Shown: piece by piece, positions 1 through 5,207 of the stretch
Layout of the letters: every line of letters begins with the position of its first letter
Numbering within the stretch: position 1 is the first letter of the stretch
From: an uncultured Saprospiraceae bacterium
Lineage (GTDB): Bacteria > Bacteroidota > Bacteroidia > Chitinophagales > Saprospiraceae
DNA: 5,207 bases
Assembly: GCA_938044055.1 (NCBI GenBank)
Contig: CALIQO010000471.1
Coordinates: 1-5,207 of the forward strand
Direction: 5' to 3'
Notes under the pieces: generated by a model
The model's database searches: none
Told to the model about the DNA's origin: nothing
What the model saw: only the letters and a program-made list of their open reading frames with translations
Position numbers and translations under genes: made by a program

Positions 1-1113
1 CCCTAGCGCGATTTCATCGTATCTTTCTTGACAGAAATCTTCCCAAGTTCCTATACAACAGAATTCTATCTCTTCCACCACCTTAGCGAAGACAGGATCA
101 TCTACTGGATAGGGAGAAGTGCCATTTTTTATAGTATTGCAATTATTGAGATCGTCTGGATTGATATTTCCTATTTCCACCCTTTCGAAACCAGAAGTCG
201 ATGCTCCCATGCACAGATTGTAATCCCACGGAATCCAGTAGTGTCTGTCGTCATCAGGATTATTATAAATATAGGAGTTCCTTCCTCTATTAAGATGCCC
301 ATCCCAGTTGTCTAAAACGACATCTATACCCACAATCTTAAGATAGGATTCTACATCGAAAATCTTGTCAATGGAATCACGGAAGGTTTCATCATCTGAC
401 AAGTCAATCATCTTAATTAAGTCTATAAAGTCCCCATAATCATTCTCTTCTTCATTGGTCTTTAAATCATAGAAGGTGTTGTAGTCAGAAGCTGAATCTC
501 CTTCATATGTATGATTATAAGCAAGCGTGCTCTTGTATAGATTGCCATCGTTATCGCTAAATCTCTGACCCACGAAAGTCTTGTCTATCTGTTCTATGAT
601 GGCATAAATCCCCCAGAACTCATCGTTTAAAAATACCTTGGTATAGGAAACTCTAGGAACTGGTATGCCTCGGGATCTAAATACTTCATAGCCTATAAAA
701 TCTCTCTGAATACTCGGATCGCCGAAACCATTAGCAAGGTTGAATTTCTTAAGCCCGTCAATTTTTTTTCCTTTCACGAATTCATTTACATCGAACTTTA
801 AAGGCTTCTTATCGGAAGGGTAAAACTGATTAGAGGCAACCCCCTTCTGTCTTATCCCCACAGAATCATAACGTACACCATCGATGACAACATCACACAT
901 AAGGTATGTTGCATCTATTAATTTTTGTTTTTCAATATCGAATTCTGTAACATAGTTTTCTGTCAATTCATCCCAGAAATCATCTTGCTCGAAGTATACA
1001 TAGATTTCATGTACATATGACGTATCGAATAATTTCTCTCCAGGTGATTGAGCGCCTAAGCTTAGATATCCAATCATTCCAATAATTATCTTATAATACT
1101 TACTTTTTCTCAA
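1..1113 (-). CDS. CotH-family secreted protein (kinase-like fold), C-terminus cut by the window edge
   Basis: The minus strand is open for 371 codons with no stop before base 1. Residues 1-21 form a signal peptide: basic n-region (RKSKYYK), hydrophobic IIIGMIGYLSLG, likely cleavage after GA before QSPGE. CotH hallmarks follow: GIRQKG (87-91), LKKFNLANGFGDPS (121-134) followed by an R-DF-GYEVFR-RGIPVPR stretch, a FLNDEFWGIYAIIEQID strand pair (161-177), DNWDGHLNRGRNSYIY (268-283) and WIPWDYN (293-299). In characterised CotH proteins such Asp/Asn motifs bind metal and ATP and phosphorylate Ser residues of spore coat proteins. The Bacteroidota relatives are exported and their substrates are unknown. 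D271 or D268 with N275, and D297, are the probable active-site residues (inference from motif shape). The start is TTG at 1113-1111: the frame is closed by TAA at 1126-1128, and the first in-frame ATG (1077-1075) would remove the charged n-region. The missing C-terminus could hold a T9SS sorting domain. Family call is firm; kinase activity is inferred. Confidence 0.9.
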   Translation of the reverse strand, partial: MRKSKYYKIIIGMIGYLSLGAQSPGEKLFDTSYVHEIYVYFEQDDFWDELTENYVTEFDIEKQKLIDATYLMCDVVIDGVRYDSVGIRQKGVASNQFYPSDKKPLKFDVNEFVKGKKIDGLKKFNLANGFGDPSIQRDFIGYEVFRSRGIPVPRVSYTKVFLNDEFWGIYAIIEQIDKTFVGQRFSDNDGNLYKSTLAYNHTYEGDSASDYNTFYDLKTNEEENDYGDFIDLIKMIDLSDDETFRDSIDKIFDVESYLKIVGIDVVLDNWDGHLNRGRNSYIYNNPDDDRHYWIPWDYNLCMGASTSGFERVEIGNINPDDLNNCNTIKNGTSPYPVDDPVFAKVVEEIEFCCIGTWEDFCQERYDEIALG

Positions 1114-1115
1114 GC

Positions 1116-1149
1116 TTTGTAGGGTTTAAAGCACATTATCGTAGTTTTA
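1116..1149 (+). promoter_or_regulatory. Possible promoter for the DUF1801 gene
   Basis: TTTG at 1116-1119 and TAGTTTTA at 1142-1149 are separated by 22 bases, resembling the Bacteroidota TTTG / TAnnTTTG arrangement with one mismatch in the last base of the -7 box. Transcription would begin roughly 20-25 bases before the ATG at 1178. Because the region is AT-rich and the match imperfect, this is a tentative call. Confidence 0.25.
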
Positions 1150-1168
1150 TATATATTCAAATATATAT
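1149..1168. repeat. AT-only palindrome between divergent genes
   Basis: ATATATATT (1149-1157) and AATATATAT (1160-1168) are perfect inverted repeats around a CA centre. The palindrome sits midway between the CotH start (1113) and the DUF1801 start (1178) and overlaps the minus-strand TATATTTG box. It could be an operator for a dimeric regulator or a melting-prone promoter core, but alternating AT tracts form palindromes easily by chance. Confidence 0.35.
1158..1165 (-). promoter_or_regulatory. Putative Bacteroidota -7 box for the CotH-family gene
   Basis: On the minus strand these bases read TATATTTG, an exact match to the TAnnTTTG -7 consensus of Bacteroidota primary sigma factors. It lies about 45 bases upstream of the TTG start, which would give a leader of roughly 35-40 bases. 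No good -33 TTTG is present at the expected distance; the nearest is a weak TTTA about 16 bases upstream, inside the first codons of the divergent DUF1801 gene. The surroundings are very AT-rich, so a chance match is possible. Confidence 0.4.
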
Positions 1169-1177
1169 TTTATTTAT

Positions 1178-1531
1178 ATGTTAAACGACTTAGATAGTTT
1201 CTTCTTTTATCACTCTGAACCCTTGCGGTCTACAATTGCATCCCTGCGATCTATCGTCTGCCAGTACTCTCCTGATATTTCGGAAACCTGGGAATACAAG
1301 ATGCCTACATATCGATACAAGAAAAAAAGAGTCTGTTATATATGGATAGATAAATTAACAGACGAGCCATACTTAGGGTTTATAGATGGCCAGGACTTAA
1401 ATCATCCTTCTCTGGAAGCTGGAGAAAGAAGGAGAATGGCTGCTTATCGGGTATCGTTGGAGGGTGATATAGATATGGCGACAATTCACACACTTCTAGA
1501 CTTGGCAATTGATTATGTTTCGGATAAATAG
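1178..1531 (+). CDS. DUF1801 domain protein (YdhG-like)
   Basis: A 117-residue protein that is a single DUF1801 (PF08818-type) domain from end to end, the usual length for the short Bacteroidota members. Visible family signatures are the N-terminal helix pairing SEPLRSTIASLRSIV, then ETWEYKMPTYRYKKKRVCYI (about 36-55), where W-Y-MP-Y is the hallmark, then YLGFIDGQDLNHPSLE (about 65-80), then R-R-AYR and a C-terminal helix ending in LLDLAIDY. There is no signal peptide or membrane segment, so it should be cytoplasmic. The biochemical role is not established; some relatives have been named iron-chaperone-like from structural similarity to frataxin, which is weak ground for a function here. It is divergent from the CotH gene (64 bases between starts) and 44 bases upstream of the tricorn gene on the same strand, with no hairpin terminator between them, so read-through or co-transcription is likely. 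The ATG has only an A/T-rich leader, as usual in this phylum. Confidence 0.85.
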   Translation: MLNDLDSFFFYHSEPLRSTIASLRSIVCQYSPDISETWEYKMPTYRYKKKRVCYIWIDKLTDEPYLGFIDGQDLNHPSLEAGERRRMAAYRVSLEGDIDMATIHTLLDLAIDYVSDK

Positions 1532-1575
1532 TTTTATCTTAAGCCATCATTTTTACCTTAAAAAAACGAATTGAT

Positions 1576-4500
1576 ATGAACCACGTTTTCACTGTCTTAC
1601 TATTCTGCACATTTGCCTTTAAGGCAGATACTCATGCTCAAGGAACTCAGTTATTGAGACAGCCTACGCTATCTGATAATGCTGTGGTATTCGCTTACGC
1701 AAATGATCTGTGGATAGCACCAAGGGATGGTGGCGATGCAACCAGACTTACCTCTAACGAAGGGCAAGAATCTAGTCCTCATTTTTCTCCTGATGGAAAA
1801 TGGATCGCATTCACCGCACAATATGATGGAAATACAGACGTGTATTTGTTGCCCTCAAAAGGTGGATCACCAGCAAGATTAACATGGCATCCAGGAGGAG
1901 ACTTCGTTACTGGATGGACTTCCGATGGTAAAATCATTTTCAGATCCGGAAGAGAAGGAAGACCCACCCAGACCAATAAATTCTATACCATAAGCCCGCA
2001 AGGAGGAATGCCTGCTGCCATGGATATCCCTAGAGCCGCCTATGGAGAATTATCCACTGATGGGAATCACATCGCTTATGTTCCGATTACTTCATGGGAT
2101 CCAGAATGGAGAAATTACAGAGGAGGACAAGCCATGCCTATATGGATTGTAAACATGGCTACTAAAGAATTAACTAGAACACCTCAACCTACAGGAGAAA
2201 GACACTTAGATCCTGTATGGGTAGGAACAGAAGTTTTCTACTTATCAGAAAGAGATTATGCTTCTAATATATGGTCTTATAACCTCACAACTGGAGAAGA
2301 AAAACAACATACAAGTCATAAAAAATATGACGTGAAAAGTCTAGATGCCCATGGTACAGATATCATATATGAGCAAGGCGGATATTTACACCTCTTAAAT
2401 ACGGCTACTGGAGCTTCCACTCAAGTAGAAATCCATGTCAAGGGAGACATGAACTTTGCAAGAGACAGGTGGGAAAGAGTCAATAGCGGCCAGTTAAGCA
2501 ATGCCTACCTCTCGCCTAATGGCAAAAGAGCCATCGTAGAATATCGAGGTGATATACTGACCTTCCCTAAAGAGAAAGGTAGTTTTAGAAACCTGACTCA
2601 ATCCTCTACTGCCGCAGAAAGAGCTCCTTCTTGGTCACCAGATGGAGACAAGATTGCTTACTTCAGTGATGAAAGTGGAGAATATCAATTGGTACTAGCA
2701 GACCAAGATGGCAGCAACAGAAAAGCTTATAATCTTGCAGAAAAGAAATTTTACTATACACCAGAATGGTCGCCGGATGGAAAACACATCGTATATACTG
2801 ATACAGATTATAATGTATGGGTATTCAACATATCTTCAGGAAGCACCATAAAGGTTGATACAGATCGATATGCTCATCCTAATCGTACACTTAATCCGAC
2901 ATGGTCTCCAGATGGAAAATGGATTGCTTATTCACGCCAGCTGGACAACCACTTCAAGGCAGCTTTCATATATAATGTAGACACACGACAGAAGTATCAG
3001 GTTACCGACTCAAGAGCAGATGTAATTACGCCTACCTGGGACGTCGGTGGAAAATACTTATACTTTCTAGCCTCCACCGATTATGGCCTTAACTCTGGAT
3101 GGTTAGATATGAGTTCTTACGATCCGTCTATCAGTAGAAATCTATATGCACTGGTCTTAGATGCTGAAAATCCATCTCCCATAGTTCCTGAAAGCGATGA
3201 TGAAGAAGTTAAGGAAGATAAGAAAGAGGATAAGGATAAAGAGAAAGGAAAAGGAGATGAAAAGAAGGAAGATAAAAAAGAGGAAGATACAGATAAAAAT
3301 ATTGTCGTAACGACTACTGATTTCGCCAGGAGAATAGTCGCCCTCAACATGCCTTCAGGAAATTACAATGGTCTTGTGAGAGGCCCTGAAAACAGTGTCT
3401 TTGTGATTAAGATAGGTGACAATGGTGCTTCCTTACATAAGTATACGCATAAAGAAAACGAGGCTTCAGAATTTCTATCTTCTATAATGGCGGGTACTAC
3501 TTCCAGTAACGGAAAACACATGCTATATCGTCAAGGCTCAAGCTGGAAAATTGCAGGAACAGCAAGCAAGCCTGGAAAGTCTGTGAAAGCCATCAATACC
3601 AACGTAAGAATAAAAGTCAATCCTCAACAAGAATACCACCAGATTTTCAAGGAAGGATGGAGACACATGAGAGACTTCTTATACGTAGATAATGTACATG
3701 GTGCCCCTTGGGATAAAGTATATGAATGGTACGCGCCATGGATAGATCATGTAAGGCATAGAAGTGATCTCAACTATGTTGTAGATATTATGAGTGGAGA
3801 AGTTGCCATCGGACATTCTTATGTATCAGGGGGAGACATGCCAGATATAGAAAGAGTGTCTATAGGATTGCTGGGTTGCGACTTAGAAAAAAATCAAGGC
3901 AGGTATAGAATCAAGAAAATATATACAGGAGAAAGTTGGAATCCATCCGTACAAGCTCCACTAGCTACACCTGGTCTTAAGGTAAAAGAAGGAGATTATA
4001 TACTAGCCGTTGACAATGAAGAATTAACGGATAATATGAATCCGTATGAATTGTTCGAGATGACAGCAGGAAAGAATGTTACCCTTACAGTAAATGCTTC
4101 TGCTTCTATGGCCGGTTCTCATGAGATCATGGTCAAGCCCATAAGTAATGAATTTCAATTGAGAAGATTCGATTGGATAGAAGGGAATCGCCGCAAGGTA
4201 GATGAACTTTCTGGAGGTAAACTAGCCTATGTATATATTCCGAATACTGGAGGACAAGGATTTTCTTATTTCAATCGATATTACTTTTCACAGCAAGAAA
4301 AGAAAGGAGCCATCCTCGACGAAAGAAACAATGGTGGTGGATCGGCTGCTGATTATATGATCGATGTGATGTCTAGAACTTTGTTTGGTTATTTTAATTC
4401 TAAGGCGGGAGACAAGCGCCCATGGACGACACCCATCTCTGGAATATGGGGACCTAAGGTTATGATAATCAATGAGCGCGCAGGATCTGGAGGTGATCTT

Positions 4501-4857
4501 CTTCCATATATGTTCCATGCTAAAGGCATCGGACCACTTGTAGGTACTAAAACCTGGGGTGGATTGGTAGGAACATGGGATACGCCTCCTTTCATCGATG
4601 GAGGAAGGATGGTTGCACCTAGGGGAGGATTCTTCGATGCCGATGGCAACTGGGCTGTAGAAGGAGAAGGAATTGCGCCCGACATAGAAGTGATCCAGGA
4701 ACCTATACTTGTTTTACAAGGCCAAGATCCACAGCTTGAAGCAGCTGTAAAGAAAGCCATGGATATGTTAAAGACAGAAGAATTCAATATGAAGCCAGAA
4801 CCTGCTCCTCCGGTAAGATGGAAACGACCAGTCGGTTTTGATCCTAAGAAAAATTGA
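1576..4857 (+). CDS. Exported tricorn-type S41 family peptidase
   Basis: A 1,093-residue bacterial homologue of archaeal tricorn protease, full length for the family. Residues 1-21 are a signal peptide (hydrophobic VFTVLLFCTFAF, probable cleavage at THA|QG), so it should act in the periplasm or beyond. Residues about 38-500 carry beta-propeller (PD40/TolB-like) repeats: FSPDGKWIAF (70-79), TDGNHIAY (161-168), WSPDG at 353, 399 and 443 each followed by an I-Y strand, and GGKYLYF (491-497). A charged low-complexity linker spans 539-575, then a further strand-rich section (576-675). The core domain C1 is about 685-760, a PDZ domain about 763-845 (PGLKVKEGDYILAVDNEEL), and the S41 catalytic domain about 880-1040. 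Probable active-site residues by analogy with Thermoplasma tricorn: H747 (GHSYV), oxyanion glycines in DERNNGGG (915-922), nucleophile S971 in NERAGSGGD, and E1029, which lies 58 residues after S971 as in the archaeal enzyme. It probably degrades oligopeptides into short products, the propellers gating access; the aminopeptidase partners known in archaea are absent here. A TTG/TAGTTTTA pair at 1509-1536 could be its own weak promoter. Confidence 0.95.
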   Translation: MNHVFTVLLFCTFAFKADTHAQGTQLLRQPTLSDNAVVFAYANDLWIAPRDGGDATRLTSNEGQESSPHFSPDGKWIAFTAQYDGNTDVYLLPSKGGSPARLTWHPGGDFVTGWTSDGKIIFRSGREGRPTQTNKFYTISPQGGMPAAMDIPRAAYGELSTDGNHIAYVPITSWDPEWRNYRGGQAMPIWIVNMATKELTRTPQPTGERHLDPVWVGTEVFYLSERDYASNIWSYNLTTGEEKQHTSHKKYDVKSLDAHGTDIIYEQGGYLHLLNTATGASTQVEIHVKGDMNFARDRWERVNSGQLSNAYLSPNGKRAIVEYRGDILTFPKEKGSFRNLTQSSTAAERAPSWSPDGDKIAYFSDESGEYQLVLADQDGSNRKAYNLAEKKFYYTPEWSPDGKHIVYTDTDYNVWVFNISSGSTIKVDTDRYAHPNRTLNPTWSPDGKWIAYSRQLDNHFKAAFIYNVDTRQKYQVTDSRADVITPTWDVGGKYLYFLASTDYGLNSGWLDMSSYDPSISRNLYALVLDAENPSPIVPESDDEEVKEDKKEDKDKEKGKGDEKKEDKKEEDTDKNIVVTTTDFARRIVALNMPSGNYNGLVRGPENSVFVIKIGDNGASLHKYTHKENEASEFLSSIMAGTTSSNGKHMLYRQGSSWKIAGTASKPGKSVKAINTNVRIKVNPQQEYHQIFKEGWRHMRDFLYVDNVHGAPWDKVYEWYAPWIDHVRHRSDLNYVVDIMSGEVAIGHSYVSGGDMPDIERVSIGLLGCDLEKNQGRYRIKKIYTGESWNPSVQAPLATPGLKVKEGDYILAVDNEELTDNMNPYELFEMTAGKNVTLTVNASASMAGSHEIMVKPISNEFQLRRFDWIEGNRRKVDELSGGKLAYVYIPNTGGQGFSYFNRYYFSQQEKKGAILDERNNGGGSAADYMIDVMSRTLFGYFNSKAGDKRPWTTPISGIWGPKVMIINERAGSGGDLLPYMFHAKGIGPLVGTKTWGGLVGTWDTPPFIDGGRMVAPRGGFFDADGNWAVEGEGIAPDIEVIQEPILVLQGQDPQLEAAVKKAMDMLKTEEFNMKPEPAPPVRWKRPVGFDPKKN
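3193..3300 (+). other. Lys/Glu/Asp-rich low-complexity linker inside the tricorn gene
   Basis: Codons 540-575 encode an almost purely charged segment built from degenerate KEDKKEDKDKEKGKG-like units with only one hydrophobic residue (V545). The coding strand is nearly all purine with scattered T, made of AAG/AAA/GAA/GAT codons. It is probably disordered or a solvent-exposed extended helix. It follows the last clear propeller strand (YALVLDAENPSP) and precedes strands that resume at IVVTTTDFARRIVAL. Comparable charged inserts occur in other bacterial tricorn homologues, so it is likely a tolerated surface loop between propeller blades. Confidence 0.8.
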
Positions 4858-4874
4858 TTCGATAATATAAGAGA

Positions 4875-4926
4875 TTAGCAAAAGCGAACTATGGAACACA
4901 AATCTATGGTTCGCTTTTTCTGCTAA
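4875..4926 (+). terminator. Intrinsic terminator after the tricorn gene
   Basis: AAAGCGAACTATGGA (4881-4895) pairs with TCTATGGTTCGCTTT (4903-4917) in a 15-base-pair stem that includes two G-U pairs, with a 7-base A/C loop (4896-4902). The T-run at 4915-4919 completes a rho-independent signal 18 bases after the tricorn stop. An outer helix TTAGCA (4875-4880) / TGCTAA (4921-4926) extends the structure past a 3-base bulge. On the minus strand the hairpin lacks a separate long T-tract, so it should work mainly for plus-strand transcripts, though it may also help stop the converging phosphoesterase transcript. Confidence 0.85.
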
Positions 4927-4960
4927 TAAACCTTATGATATGAAACTGTAAGTCTTTTTT

Positions 4961-5026
4961 ATGGTCGTAGATAAAGCTGATGAATTAAGTGGAATTATAA
5001 ACGAATATCTAAATAAATTCGGCTAA
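4961..5026 (+). pseudogene. Possible decayed C-terminal end of an alpha/beta hydrolase gene
   Basis: After the terminator there is a 21-codon frame (ATG at 4961, TAA at 5024-5026) whose product contains VVDKADELSGIINEYLNKF. That pattern, a hydrophobic strand then D-K-A-D-E-L and an amphipathic helix I-x-x-Y-L, resembles the last helix of many alpha/beta-fold hydrolases, where it follows the catalytic histidine. The same frame has a stop just upstream (TAA 4949-4951) and no homologous sequence before it, so a full gene is not present. Its stop overlaps the stop of the converging metallophosphoesterase gene by two bases, as a real convergent neighbour could. It may be a fossil, a small ORF, or chance. 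The family resemblance is my reading of a very short peptide and is uncertain. Confidence 0.3.
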
Positions 5027-5207
5027 CCTTTACGCAAGGTAAAAACCGTAATCTCAGGCCACATCCCTACCCTGCCAGGAAATCCCAGCAATCCGAATCC
5101 AGGATTGACATAAAGCAATTTTTCAGCTTCCTTGTATAAACCCAGCCATCTCTTGTACCTAAACTTTACAGGACTCCAGACAAGACCGAAAATCTTAAAA
5201 CCGAATT
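5023..5207 (-). CDS. Calcineurin-like metallophosphoesterase (YkuE-like), C-terminal 60 residues only
   Basis: The minus strand is open from the right edge to the TAG at 5025-5023. The visible 60 residues begin FGFKIFGLVWSPVKFRYKRW and continue with GLYKEAEKLLYVNPGFG, LLGFPGRVGMWPEITVF and a TLRKG end. The pattern W-S-P, Y-x-x-W-x-G-LY, LYVNxGFG and GRVGxWPEIT is the C-terminus of Bacteroidota metallophosphoesterases of the YkuE/YaeI type. In these the two-metal site ends in a GHTHG(x)QFG motif; FGF at the window edge fits the bases directly after it, so all metal ligands lie outside the window. Members are often membrane-anchored and some relatives hydrolyse UDP-diacylglucosamine in lipid A synthesis, but the substrate here cannot be told. 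The gene converges on the tricorn transcription unit. The Pro in VNPGFG, where Arg is more usual, is a minor variation. Confidence 0.85.
   Translation of the reverse strand, partial: FGFKIFGLVWSPVKFRYKRWLGLYKEAEKLLYVNPGFGLLGFPGRVGMWPEITVFTLRKG

Noticed and set aside
28..315. Plus-strand open frame of 95 codons
   Set aside because: It lies opposite the CotH coding sequence, which has clear family motifs on the minus strand, and its own product shows no recognisable domain.
1779..1976. Minus-strand open frame of 65 codons
   Set aside because: It is antisense to the first propeller repeats of tricorn, with no family features.
1785..2935. Recurring near-identical DNA blocks coding for S-P-D-G-K segments
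   Set aside because: They reflect the protein's beta-propeller repeats and not DNA repeats or a mobile element.
3117..3350. Minus-strand Ser-rich open frame
   Set aside because: It is the antisense of the K/E/D-rich linker: AAG/GAA/GAT codons read backwards give Ser/Leu/Phe-rich sequence.
4288..4787. Two overlapping minus-strand open frames of 76 and 132 codons
   Set aside because: They lie opposite the S41 catalytic domain of tricorn, the most conserved part of that gene, and show no domain of their own.
4889..4910. Direct repeat CTATGG on either side of the terminator loop
   Set aside because: Both copies are parts of the terminator stem, where G-U pairing lets near-identical arms pair; no insertion or recombination site is implied.
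1..5207. Search for tRNA, rRNA, CRISPR arrays, insertion-sequence ends and riboswitches
   Set aside because: I saw no cloverleaf, regularly spaced repeats, terminal inverted repeats with a transposase, or long structured leader; the untranslated gaps are all short.

Overview
The window looks like a piece of a Bacteroidota chromosome. It is AT-rich (around 40% GC by eye), starts are preceded by A/T-rich DNA rather than clear Shine-Dalgarno sites, and one promoter-like site matches the TAnnTTTG -7 box typical of this phylum. The protein families also fit: a secreted tricorn-like protease, a CotH-like secreted protein, and a metallophosphoesterase with the C-terminus usual in Bacteroidota. I cannot place it below phylum level.

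Layout from left to right. (1) Positions 1-1113, minus strand: the N-terminal 371 residues of an exported CotH-family (spore-coat-H-like kinase fold) protein, starting at TTG and running off the left edge. (2) Positions 1114-1177: a 64-base, very AT-rich divergent promoter region with a TATATTTG box for the CotH gene and a 9+2+9 AT palindrome. (3) Positions 1178-1531, plus: a small cytoplasmic DUF1801 protein. (4) Positions 1576-4857, plus: a 1,093-residue exported tricorn-type S41 peptidase with beta-propeller repeats, an acidic/basic low-complexity linker, a PDZ domain and a serine protease core. (5) Positions 4875-4926: a strong intrinsic terminator. (6) Positions 4961-5026: a 21-codon frame that may be the decayed tail of an alpha/beta hydrolase gene. 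(7) Positions 5023-5207, minus: the last 60 residues of a calcineurin-like metallophosphoesterase, converging on the plus-strand genes.

The DUF1801 and tricorn genes are 44 bases apart with no visible terminator between them, so they may share a transcript, although no functional link between them is known to me. CotH and tricorn are both predicted to be exported, but nothing here shows that they act together. I do not see a new multi-gene system in this window. The points most worth a second look are the TTG-started CotH gene, the active-site variation and charged linker of the tricorn protein, and the possible gene fossil beside the terminator.
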